From an uncultured Bacilli bacterium (GTDB lineage Bacteria; Bacillota_I; Bacilli_A; RF39; UBA660), in the NCBI GenBank assembly GCA_947625005.1, contig CANQNA010000055.1, forward strand, positions 1 through 8,669: 8,669 nt of DNA, written 5' to 3'. This document shows positions 1 to 6,531 of this stretch, in pieces (position 1 is the stretch's first letter; each line of letters opens with the position of its first letter). The translations under genes and the position numbers were made by a program. The notes under the pieces were generated by a model that was not told the origin of the DNA, made no database searches, and saw only the letters and a list, made by a program, of their open reading frames with translations.

Positions 1-72
<72 letters not shown>

Positions 73-126
73 AAAATTAAAATTTATTTTAGTTTAATCT
101 AGCTACTCAAAATTGACATTTTACTT

Positions 127-141
127 AGTTTTCAAAGATCA
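127..141 (-). promoter_or_regulatory. rRNA leader boxA-like antitermination motif
   Basis: The minus strand reads TGATCTTTGAAAACT between the rRNA promoter and the 16S 5' end. It resembles the boxA element (core CTTTGA with AAAACT) of Firmicute rRNA leaders, where the Nus factors assemble to make RNA polymerase resistant to termination. Position and sequence agree. The function is inferred from the family. Confidence 0.6.
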
Positions 142-170
142 TTTCTGCCCTTTTTTCAAAGTGCATTAGT

Positions 171-199
171 AATATATCAAATTATAATTTTTTTGTCAA
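171..199 (-). promoter_or_regulatory. rRNA operon promoter (sigma-A type)
   Basis: On the minus strand a perfect -35 box TTGACA (199-194) is followed by a 17-bp spacer and a -10 box TATATT (176-171). Transcription would start near 164, about 90 nt before the 16S 5' end, with the boxA-like motif inside the leader. rRNA operons often carry tandem promoters. Weaker candidates lie upstream: TTGTCA (377-372) with CATAAA at 16 bp, and TTGAAC (348-343) with TATAAA at 18 bp. They cannot be separated from chance in such AT-rich DNA. Confidence 0.7.
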
Positions 200-428
200 C
201 ACTTTTTTTGACATTTTTTTTACTTTTTTAAAATTTGACATAATTACAATTTTTTTACATAATTTTAAACAGAATATTCGTATAGTCTTATATAATTCAA
301 AATTTTAAAACTTCCTTTTTTATATTATATTTGACACTTTCTGTTCAAATTTATGATTTTTGTGTTCATTCTGACAACACGTTTTTGATTATATTACATA
401 TTTTAGCAAAAATCAATACTAAAAAATG
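200..428. other. AT-rich spacer without a gene
   Basis: This stretch upstream of the rRNA promoter shows no ORF with a ribosome binding site on either strand. It is rich in homopolymeric T and A runs and contains several isolated -35-like hexamers facing the rRNA gene, so it may act as an UP element or hold secondary rRNA promoters. A plus-strand TTGACA (235-240) with CATAAT 17 bp downstream has no gene after it. Confidence 0.5.
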
Positions 429-457
429 AAAAAAATGAATTTTTTAATTCATTCTTT
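429..457 (-). terminator. Rho-independent terminator after the DUF402 gene
   Basis: About 30 nt downstream of the stop codon, the minus strand carries AATGAATT, a loop AAAA and AATTCATT. A G-U pair and A-U pairs at the base extend the stem, and the T-run that follows shares bases with them. The stem has only two G-C pairs, so it is weak. The palindrome is symmetric, but a run of T follows it only on the minus strand. Confidence 0.5.
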
Positions 458-488
458 ATTAATATATGACTGTATTCTAAAAAAATGC

Positions 489-1025
489 TTACTTATTAAC
501 TATCTTTTGGTATTTTTGATAATATTCTTCAATAATTTCTTTTTGAAAAGGCTTTTCATTTCTTTTTTTCATTTCAATTAAACTGGATAGTTCTCTTTTA
601 ATGATTAAATCTATCTCCTCTGGATAATGCATAATTTTTTTATGATACCTATATTCATTTCTGTCTAATATTTTAAAAGCTCCATCAGGAAATACTTTTA
701 AATCTAAATCGTAATCAATATATTTAATAATTCCGTCATCAATTAAATATGGTGTAGCAATATTACAATAAAAATACAAACCGAATTTTTTAAGCTGTCC
801 TATAATATTAAACCATCTTTTTTTATAAAAGAATAAAATCGCTGGTTCTTTAGTTCTATGGCTTCTACCATCATTTTCAATTAATTCTACTTTATCATTT
901 CCACAAACTATATAATCCTCTGTTATATCTAATATAATTGCTTCCCCACTAATGCGATCTAGAGTGCCATTATGTTTATAACAATGAATTTCTAATTTGT
1001 CCCCTATTTTCAAGTTATCATTCAT
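489..1025 (-). CDS. Nucleoside tri-/diphosphatase, DUF402 (Ntdp/YgaC-like) family
   Basis: This 178-residue protein matches the DUF402 family of metal-dependent nucleoside tri- and diphosphatases (Staphylococcus Ntdp, Bacillus YgaC), which hydrolyse the terminal phosphates of nucleotides in the cytoplasm. Recognisable parts are RSHRTKEPA (54-62), the aromatic core WFNIIGQLKKFGLYFYCNIA (71-90) and the acidic YIDYDLDLKVFPDG (102-115). The last holds Asp residues expected to bind metal in this family. The C-terminal third is a charged helix. Length is normal. An in-frame GTG three codons upstream (1034) is possible, but the ATG at 1025 has a GTGAT-type SD and gives the family length. The gene has its own promoter and a terminator. 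Its physiological substrate is not known from sequence. Confidence 0.85.
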   Translation of the reverse strand: MNDNLKIGDKLEIHCYKHNGTLDRISGEAIILDITEDYIVCGNDKVELIENDGRSHRTKEPAILFFYKKRWFNIIGQLKKFGLYFYCNIATPYLIDDGIIKYIDYDLDLKVFPDGAFKILDRNEYRYHKKIMHYPEEIDLIIKRELSSLIEMKKRNEKPFQKEIIEEYYQKYQKIVNK

Positions 1026-1049
1026 TTTAATCACTCACTCACTAAATCA

Positions 1050-1078
1050 ATTATACTATAAAATAGAAAAAAAGACAA
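1050..1078 (-). promoter_or_regulatory. Promoter of the DUF402 phosphatase gene
   Basis: The minus strand has a -35 box TTGTCT (1078-1073), a 17-bp spacer and a perfect -10 box TATAAT (1055-1050). The predicted start near 1043 gives a leader of under 20 nt containing repeated GTGA and GTGAT, the only SD-like sequence. The -35 box lies inside the T-rich tail of the putative tpiA terminator. Confidence 0.65.
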
Positions 1079-1093
1079 AAATTCAGTCTGAAT
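1067..1093 (-). terminator. Weak terminator after tpiA
   Basis: Downstream of the tpiA stop codon the minus strand has ATTCA, GAC and TGAAT, a 5-bp stem with a 3-nt loop. TTTTTGTC and seven further T follow. The stem is short, so termination may be partial. The palindrome (1081-1093) also sits right against the -35 box of the next gene and could instead be an operator. Confidence 0.35.
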
Positions 1094-1119
1094 AAGGTAT
1101 ATTAATATCCTGAAAATAT

Positions 1120-1815
1120 TTAATTATCTCGGACAGTTCTATAAATATGTTCAATTTCAAAATAGTCTATAGAAGCACTGCCAATTAAATATCCATCTAT
1201 TGTTTCTATATTTTTAAGCTCAGAAATATTTTGAGAATTAATACCTCCACCATATATTATTTTTGGTGAAATATTATAATAATCATTAACTAAAGATTTA
1301 ATTGAACTTACTACATTTTTTATTTGTTGTGCATCTATTTTATTGATCCCAATACTCCAACTTGGTTCATATGCAATTATGATTTCGTTTAATTTACAAT
1401 GTAAGTTATTAAATACTTCAGATATCTGTTTTTCAATTATTTGAGTTGTCTCAGTTAGAGAGCATTTTTCTTTTTCACCCACTATATATATTGGAGTTAT
1501 ATTATTTTCCACACAAAGTTCAATCTTCTTTATCATTTTTTCGGCATTTTCATTTAGATATTGTCTTTTCTCGTGATGTCCTATTAAACAATATTTAACA
1601 TTTAAACTTTTTAAAGTTTTAATAGAAGTCTGACCTGTATAAGGGCCTTCCACATATTCCGATACATCTTGACTTCCTATATTTGGTAATAATTCACTAG
1701 CATAACTTAAAAGAGGCATCGTTGGAAATATAATTATATCTTTTTCTTTTATATGTTGGATAAACTCTTTTAGTTCGTTTTTTGTTAAATTCATTTTTTG
1801 ATTCAAAAATATCAT
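1120..1815 (-). CDS. tpiA: Triosephosphate isomerase (divergent)
   Basis: The 231-residue protein is a TIM-barrel triosephosphate isomerase, interconverting dihydroxyacetone phosphate and glyceraldehyde 3-phosphate in glycolysis. The catalytic set is present: Asn5 and Lys7 in LNQKMN, His80 in IGHHEKRQ and Glu150 in AYEPSWSIG. Dimer loop 3 is recognisable as GPYTGQTS (57-64). It is about 20 residues shorter than usual and substituted at conserved places: NWKMN reads NQKMN, IGHSE reads IGHHE, PVWAIGTGK reads PSWSIGINK, YGGSV reads YGGGI and VGGAS reads IGSAS. Several of these are in phosphate-binding loops. The ATG lies 2 nt after the pgk stop, and its SD AGAAGGTGAT (1830-1821) is inside the end of pgk, so translation is coupled. 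It may be the only TIM of the cell or a specialised paralogue. Confidence 0.9.
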   Translation of the reverse strand: MIFLNQKMNLTKNELKEFIQHIKEKDIIIFPTMPLLSYASELLPNIGSQDVSEYVEGPYTGQTSIKTLKSLNVKYCLIGHHEKRQYLNENAEKMIKKIELCVENNITPIYIVGEKEKCSLTETTQIIEKQISEVFNNLHCKLNEIIIAYEPSWSIGINKIDAQQIKNVVSSIKSLVNDYYNISPKIIYGGGINSQNISELKNIETIDGYLIGSASIDYFEIEHIYRTVRDN

Positions 1816-1817
1816 TA

Positions 1818-2969
1818 CTAATCACCTTCTAATGCTAATAATTTTTTAGACTTTATATATTCTAATGTTGCTCCTCCTCCAGTCGAGATAAAATAATAGT
1901 CATCTTTTTTGGCAAGTTTATTTACAGAAGCAAGAGCATCTCCACCACCTATAATAACTTTGGCATCTATTTGAGATAAAAAATCAAGTAAATCTTTAGT
2001 TCCTTTGGAAAATTTAGGATTTTCATAAAAACCTAATGTACCATTTACAAATACAGTTTTTGCCTGTTTTAAACTAGCAAAATACTCTTCAGTTAAAACT
2101 ATGTCTAAAATGTTATCATCTTTTTCAATTTGAGAAATATCTTTTTCGCAAACATTTTCATTATTTTGAATTCTAACTTGTTTCGGTAAAATTATTTTAG
2201 ATTTATTTTCCTTATATATTGTTTTAATTTCTTCTAAATAATTTTCATCATATAAACTTTTGCCTATTTCAATATTGTTCGCTTTCAAAAAAGTATTAGC
2301 AATACCTCCCCCAACAATTAAAGTGTCACATTCTTTTAAAAGTGACTTAATCATTTGAATTTTATCTTCAACTTTTGCTCCACCCATAATAACCATAAAA
2401 GGATGAACTGGATTTAATACAGAATTTAATCCCTTTATTTCTTTATTTATTAAGCAGCCATAATAAGTCTTCAAATATTTGCTAACTCCATAATTTGAAG
2501 CATGTTTTCTATGAGTTGTTCCAAAGGCATCATTAACAAAGACATTTGCTAAACTAGCCCAATATTTACTCAATTCTTCATCACAATTGCTTTCTTTTTT
2601 ATCAGGATAATCCTCAAAACGAGTATTTTCTATTAAAAGTATTTCTTGAGGTTTTAAAGAAGCACAAGCTTGTGTAAGTTCATCACTTCTTGTATTATTT
2701 ATAAAAATTATTTTCCTCTCTAAAAGTTTTTCCATTTCTTTCCAAACTAATTTTAAAGATTTTTCTTTTTTATCTTCTTCACTTTTTATTTTTCCCAAAT
2801 GGGATAATATAATAATACTACAGTTTTGCTGTAACAAATAATTAATAGTTTCCAGAGATTCTTTAATTTTTGTATTATCAATTATATGATTTTCTTTTAT
2901 TGTAACGTTTAAATCACATCTAAGTAATACTTTTTTATTTTGAATATTAGTGTTTTGTATAAATTCCAT
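1818..2969 (-). CDS. pgk: Phosphoglycerate kinase (divergent)
   Basis: This 383-residue cytoplasmic enzyme transfers phosphate between 1,3-bisphosphoglycerate and ADP, making ATP and 3-phosphoglycerate. Seen in order are VLLRCDLNV (14-22), SHLGK (56-60), ENTRF (114-118), NDAFGTTHRKHAS (146-158), MGGAKVEDKI (195-204), GGGIANTFLKA (220-230), VNGTLGFYE (308-316), GGGDA (341-345) and STGGGATLE (362-370). It is slightly short for the family (about 394). Two arginines of the substrate basic patch, yeast Arg38 and Arg65, are lysines here (Lys34 and Lys60). Arg17, Arg117, Arg154 and Lys199 are kept. WNGPMG reads VNGTLG. The frame is open further upstream, but that part translates the preceding terminator; the ATG at 2969 matches the normal PGK N-terminus and has a weak GAGAGTGAT SD. 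It is first in the pgk-tpiA operon. Confidence 0.95.
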   Translation of the reverse strand: MEFIQNTNIQNKKVLLRCDLNVTIKENHIIDNTKIKESLETINYLLQQNCSIIILSHLGKIKSEEDKKEKSLKLVWKEMEKLLERKIIFINNTRSDELTQACASLKPQEILLIENTRFEDYPDKKESNCDEELSKYWASLANVFVNDAFGTTHRKHASNYGVSKYLKTYYGCLINKEIKGLNSVLNPVHPFMVIMGGAKVEDKIQMIKSLLKECDTLIVGGGIANTFLKANNIEIGKSLYDENYLEEIKTIYKENKSKIILPKQVRIQNNENVCEKDISQIEKDDNILDIVLTEEYFASLKQAKTVFVNGTLGFYENPKFSKGTKDLLDFLSQIDAKVIIGGGDALASVNKLAKKDDYYFISTGGGATLEYIKSKKLLALEGD

Positions 2970-2988
2970 GCTATCACTCTCTAGTGTT

Positions 2989-3017
2989 ATTATAAAGGAA
3001 AAAAAAAAGAAATACAA
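2989..3017 (-). promoter_or_regulatory. Promoter of pgk-tpiA
   Basis: The minus strand shows -35 TTGTAT (3017-3012), a 17-bp spacer and a perfect -10 TATAAT (2994-2989). The -35 box lies in the loop and 3' arm of the terminator of the preceding gene, and the spacer is largely that terminator's T-run. The predicted start near 2982 leaves a leader of only about 13 nt before the pgk ATG. Confidence 0.6.
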
Positions 3018-3033
3018 GTTAACGTATTTCCTT
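2999..3033 (-). terminator. Rho-independent terminator after the glucosaminidase gene
   Basis: Three nucleotides after the TAA, AAGGAAATAC (3033-3024), an 8-nt loop GTTAACTT and GTATTTCTTT (3015-3006) form a 10-bp stem with one G-U pair. The 3' arm runs into ten consecutive T (3008-2999). This is the clearest non-T-box terminator in the window. Confidence 0.8.
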
Positions 3034-3036
3034 ATA

Positions 3037-3978
3037 TTATTGCCATAAGGCATCAATTTCAATATTTTGTGTATAGTCATTATATTTTGTTTTAGCCGTA
3101 TTTACTAAATTAATCCAATGTGAACTTGCTGTTTTATTACCATATTCATCTGTTGATGGGCAATAAACATAACCGATTTCATAAAGTGTATTTAATCCTT
3201 TCCCATAATATTTTTGGGATAGTAATTGAATATACTTTAAAACCCCTATTTCAATATTTTCATAAGTTATTAAACCGCTATTACTCATACCGCCAAATAC
3301 GTTGTTTTTTCTCAACATGAATTTGACTTTATAATAACCACTTTCTGCCGCTCCTATAGAAAGAGCAGTCGTTGTGTCAACATTTGTGTAGATTTTGGTA
3401 GTATAGTAAATAATTAAATCTTCAACGTATTTACTTTCACCTGTGTATGGTACCAATTTTTTGTTTCTTGATAACTGGTGCCTTTCAGTTAAATCCTGAA
3501 AGTATTCGACTATTCCATACTCTACACTCTTAAATGTTTTAAGTTTACCCTCTTTATTCTTTAAATAACCAATATTAGTTTGTTCAAATTCTGTATTTTC
3601 ACTTTCTCTATTATGAAGATCATTTAAAACATCCTCATAATTATATCCAAAAGCTTTACTAAAGAACTCTAGTTCACTTGTATATTGGTTTATGTAATAA
3701 TCCAATTTTGAAAATTCAATTTCTTCAGGTTCTTCTACAATAGCAATTATATAATCAATATTTGGATTATCACTAGTTTTTTCTGTCTCTAATTCGAAAT
3801 AATTATCAGCTATTAAAGGTTTCAGGGGTACAACATCTGATGTTTCAGATTCTATTGCACTCGCAGTTCCTTCTTTTGCATAACCGTTAACCCCGATTGT
3901 TAATACAAATATCAACAATAATATTAGACAACACAAAATATGTTTTAAAGCCACTTTATTGGCTTTACCATTTATCAT
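3037..3978 (-). CDS. Secreted glucosaminidase/lysozyme-like protein
   Basis: This 313-residue protein has an N-terminal signal: basic residues, a hydrophobic stretch (about 12-32) and a probable cleavage site after NGYA (34). A Glu-rich linker (about 40-90) and a mixed helical region (about 90-200) follow. The C-terminal part (about 200-300) resembles glucosaminidase (Bax/endo-beta-N-acetylglucosaminidase) domains, with ALSIGAAESGYY giving the candidate catalytic Glu212, KNNVFGG (224-230), and a tail with YCPSTDEYG and HWINLV. It probably cuts peptidoglycan outside the membrane; substrate and activity are inferred. No anchor or LPXTG motif is visible. A GTG at 4008 would extend it, but the ATG at 3978 has the excellent SD GGGGAGGAG (3994-3986) at 7 nt. 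It appears monocistronic, with its own promoter and terminator. Confidence 0.75.
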   Translation of the reverse strand: MINGKANKVALKHILCCLILLLIFVLTIGVNGYAKEGTASAIESETSDVVPLKPLIADNYFELETEKTSDNPNIDYIIAIVEEPEEIEFSKLDYYINQYTSELEFFSKAFGYNYEDVLNDLHNRESENTEFEQTNIGYLKNKEGKLKTFKSVEYGIVEYFQDLTERHQLSRNKKLVPYTGESKYVEDLIIYYTTKIYTNVDTTTALSIGAAESGYYKVKFMLRKNNVFGGMSNSGLITYENIEIGVLKYIQLLSQKYYGKGLNTLYEIGYVYCPSTDEYGNKTASSHWINLVNTAKTKYNDYTQNIEIDALWQ

Positions 3979-3985
3979 TTTTGTT

Positions 3986-3994
3986 CTCCTCCCC
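3986..3994 (-). promoter_or_regulatory. Strong SD fixing the glucosaminidase start
   Basis: GGGGAGGAG lies 7 nt before the ATG at 3978. It is the strongest ribosome binding site in the window and rules out the upstream in-frame GTG at 4008 as the main start. Confidence 0.85.
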
Positions 3995-4009
3995 AGTCGA
4001 ACGTTCACT

Positions 4010-4039
4010 ATATTACCATATTGTTATAGTCTTTGTCAA
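4010..4039 (-). promoter_or_regulatory. Promoter of the glucosaminidase gene
   Basis: The minus strand has a perfect -35 TTGACA (4039-4034), an 18-bp spacer and -10 TAATAT (4015-4010). The start near 4003 falls in an 8-bp palindrome GAACGTTC (4000-4007), giving a leader of about 25 nt with a strong SD. Confidence 0.65.
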
Positions 4040-4055
4040 ATTTTGTAGGTTTAAT

Positions 4056-4143
4056 GGCAAATAATCCCAGTAAATTACTGATAATTATTTCTATATATTA
4101 TATGAGGAATATTTTAAATTATTATTCACCTTTGCCCAGTAAA
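4056..4143. repeat. Small repeat/palindrome cluster between pheT and the glucosaminidase gene
   Basis: On the plus strand the 9-mer CCCAGTAAA occurs at 4066-4074 and again at 4135-4143. GGCAAA (4056-4061) and TTTGCC (4131-4136) form an inverted pair around the region, and CAGTAAATTACTG (4068-4080) is a perfect odd palindrome. The cluster lies just upstream of the glucosaminidase promoter, so it may be an operator. No T-run follows that would make it a clear pheT terminator. Short repeats in AT-rich DNA can be chance. Confidence 0.35.
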
Positions 4144-4185
4144 ATATTAGCAAATTAGATCTTTTTCAAAAAAGCAGACCCCTGA

Positions 4186-6522
4186 TTATTCTATAATACT
4201 CAATTGATTTGATTTTATATGCTTAATAAATTCTTCTTTAAACTGTTGTAGTTCTGTACCATCTAAAGTTTTATCGTTAGATCCTACAATATATCTAATA
4301 GAAAATTTCTTTTCTTTATCATTTTCATAAATATCTATTAGGGAATAAGATTGAATAATAGGATTTTTAAAGTTTTCTAATACTTGAGCAATAAAACTAT
4401 ATTTTGTAGTTTTATTAGCAATTAAAGTATAATCTAATTCAACAGTTGGATATTTACTAATTTCTTTATATAAGATTTCTTGCTTTGTTAATTCAACATA
4501 TTTATCAAAATCTATATTAATTACTACAAAACATTTCTTTTTATTAATAACATTAGTTATTTTTGTGTTAAATACGTTAATTGTTCCTATTTCTTTACCA
4601 TCAACTATAATATTTTTTGCTAAGTCTTTATTATAATATTCTTCAGTATTAGCAGTTTCTAATATAACTTTTTTATTCTTAAAAGTTTTGATTAAATTTG
4701 CTACAATTTCTTTACTATTATTATAAACACTTTCTAATTTCTGATAGTCATCAGCTAATAATATAGATAACTGTTTATTATTTTCGTTATCTTTTATACA
4801 AGTTCCTATTTCAAATATTTGAATTTTAGCATAGTTTTTTAAGTTATTTCCAGCTATCTTAAGTAAAGTAAGATTTAAATCGTCTCTTAAGATATTGTCT
4901 TCTTTTTTACTTAATAAACTAACATTTTCTTTTTCAATTCCTAATTCTTTTAAATAACTAGTTTCATACCATAAATAAGAATGAACTTCATGAAAATTGT
5001 ATTTTTCTGCTAAAAATTCTTTAACTTCATATTCTTTATCATAATAAGAATCTTTATTGTCAAAACTTAATACTTGTTCTAAAGGTTGTTCTTTAAAGTT
5101 TTCATATCCATAAATACGGGCGATTTCTTCAATGATATCTGCTCCATTTGTTATATCTTTAGTCGTTCTATAAGTAGGCACAATTACTTTGTAAGCATCT
5201 TTTTCTTCAGTAACTTGAAAGTCTAATGATGTCAAAATCTTTATTACTTCTTTTTTGTCCATTTCAAATCCTAGATATTTATTTAATAAAGCTTTAGTTA
5301 AGATTACAGTGGTTTCTTCTTGCTTAGTAGGATAAATATCAGTTAAATTAGAAGCAAAAACCAAATTTGGATTGTAGTCTTTTAATAATTTAACAAATCT
5401 TAAAGAGGCTATTTTAGACATATTAGGATCTAAACTTTTTTCATAACGAGCACTTGCTTCTGTTCTAAGTCCTAAACTTGTTGCAGTTTTACGGATTGTA
5501 GAAGCTTCAAAACAAGCACTTTCTAATAAAATCCCTTCAGTATCAGGTAATATTTCTGAGTCTAATCCACCCATTACACCAGCGATAGCAAAATATTCGC
5601 CACCATTTTTAATCATTAAATTATTTTTAGTTAATTTTCTTTCTACTTTATCAAGAGTCGTAAAAACTTCTCCGTCATGCGCTAAACCGATTTCTATATC
5701 TTTTACTACTCTTTCATCAAAAGCATGCATTGGAGTTCCTAGTTCAAGCATTATATAATTTGTTAAATCAACAATTAATGAGTTTAAACTACGCATTCCT
5801 GCATAATTTAAAAATACTTGCATCCACAAAGGTGTTTCATTATTTTTAATATTTTCAATTTTTAAGCCTAAATAACGATAACATAATTCAGGATTTTCAA
5901 TTTTTATTTTTAAATCTTTTTTATCATTAGGTATTTCACATAAATCTAGAGGACGTAATTCATGATTAGTGATAGCACAAATTTCTCGAGCAATACCATA
6001 ATGTCCCCATAAATCAGGTCTATTAGTTAAAGATTTATTATCTATTTCAACAATAATATCATCTATAGGAATCAACTCTTTAATATCAGTTCCTACTTTA
6101 AAGTCTTCAGGTAATTCAATTATACCGTCATGTTCATCACTAATTCCTAATTCTCTTTTGGAACACATCATTCCATAACTATCAATACCAACAAGAGGTC
6201 TTTTCCCTATTTCTATACCATCAATATGTCCACCTATTTTAACTAAAGCACTTTTTAAGCCTACTCTAACATTAGGAGCACCACAAACTATTTGGAGATT
6301 TTCTCCTCCAGCATCTACTTCTAATACATGAAGTTTTTTAGATTCAGGATGATTTTCCACCTTTTTAATCTCTGCAACGACTACTCCATCAATATTAGTA
6401 CCCTTTACTTCTACACCTTCAACTTCTGCAGTTCTTATTGTAAAAATATCCCAAATTTTTTGAAAATCTATATCTTCACTATTTTTAATATGTTTTTTTA
6501 ATATATTACATGATATTTTCAT
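4186..6522 (-). CDS. pheT: Phenylalanyl-tRNA synthetase beta subunit
   Basis: The 778-residue beta chain of the cytoplasmic (alpha-beta)2 enzyme that charges tRNA-Phe has the full bacterial domain order. These are the EMAPII-like OB tRNA-binding domain (about 43-150, with NHPESKKLHVLEVD), the NRPD segment (157-181), the B3/4 editing domain (about 212-385), B5 (about 401-475), the catalytic-like core (about 485-680) and the FDX-ACB anticodon-binding domain (about 685-778). His266 (GTPMHAFDE) and Glu334 (LLESACF) lie where the editing pocket of other PheT proteins has its His and Glu, so proofreading is probably intact. The FDX-ACB entry reads KYPTVELDYTL where most have an Arg-Asp pair. Length is normal. 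The SD AGGAGG (6533-6528) overlaps the TAG of pheS, so translation is coupled. No convincing terminator follows the gene. Confidence 0.98.
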   Translation of the reverse strand: MKISCNILKKHIKNSEDIDFQKIWDIFTIRTAEVEGVEVKGTNIDGVVVAEIKKVENHPESKKLHVLEVDAGGENLQIVCGAPNVRVGLKSALVKIGGHIDGIEIGKRPLVGIDSYGMMCSKRELGISDEHDGIIELPEDFKVGTDIKELIPIDDIIVEIDNKSLTNRPDLWGHYGIAREICAITNHELRPLDLCEIPNDKKDLKIKIENPELCYRYLGLKIENIKNNETPLWMQVFLNYAGMRSLNSLIVDLTNYIMLELGTPMHAFDERVVKDIEIGLAHDGEVFTTLDKVERKLTKNNLMIKNGGEYFAIAGVMGGLDSEILPDTEGILLESACFEASTIRKTATSLGLRTEASARYEKSLDPNMSKIASLRFVKLLKDYNPNLVFASNLTDIYPTKQEETTVILTKALLNKYLGFEMDKKEVIKILTSLDFQVTEEKDAYKVIVPTYRTTKDITNGADIIEEIARIYGYENFKEQPLEQVLSFDNKDSYYDKEYEVKEFLAEKYNFHEVHSYLWYETSYLKELGIEKENVSLLSKKEDNILRDDLNLTLLKIAGNNLKNYAKIQIFEIGTCIKDNENNKQLSILLADDYQKLESVYNNSKEIVANLIKTFKNKKVILETANTEEYYNKDLAKNIIVDGKEIGTINVFNTKITNVINKKKCFVVINIDFDKYVELTKQEILYKEISKYPTVELDYTLIANKTTKYSFIAQVLENFKNPIIQSYSLIDIYENDKEKKFSIRYIVGSNDKTLDGTELQQFKEEFIKHIKSNQLSIIE

Positions 6523-6531
6523 ATTAACCTC

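Noticed and set aside
235..263. Plus-strand promoter-like TTGACA with CATAAT at 17 bp
   Set aside because: No gene or RNA structure follows on the plus strand. Such matches are expected by chance in this AT-rich spacer.
427..582. Plus-strand hydrophobic ORF starting MKKMNFLIHSLL
   Set aside because: It has no SD and its 3' part is antisense to the DUF402 gene; AT-rich shadow sequence.
2970..3080. N-terminal extension of PGK with a run of Phe
   Set aside because: The Phe run is the T-tract of the preceding terminator, and the extension overlaps the end of the glucosaminidase gene and the pgk promoter.
3120..3320. Plus-strand 66-residue ORF
   Set aside because: It is entirely antisense to the glucosaminidase gene, without an SD or recognisable motif.
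4000..4007. LexA/SOS box at GAACGTTC
   Set aside because: The Firmicute SOS box needs about four bases between the GAAC and GTTC halves; here they abut.
3979..4008. GTG start at 4008 for the glucosaminidase
   Set aside because: It lies at the predicted transcription start, and the much stronger SD serves the ATG at 3978.
4168..4188. Possible pheT terminator around CAGGGGTCTG followed by six T
   Set aside because: The stem has only three base pairs around GGGT, which is not enough to support a terminator.
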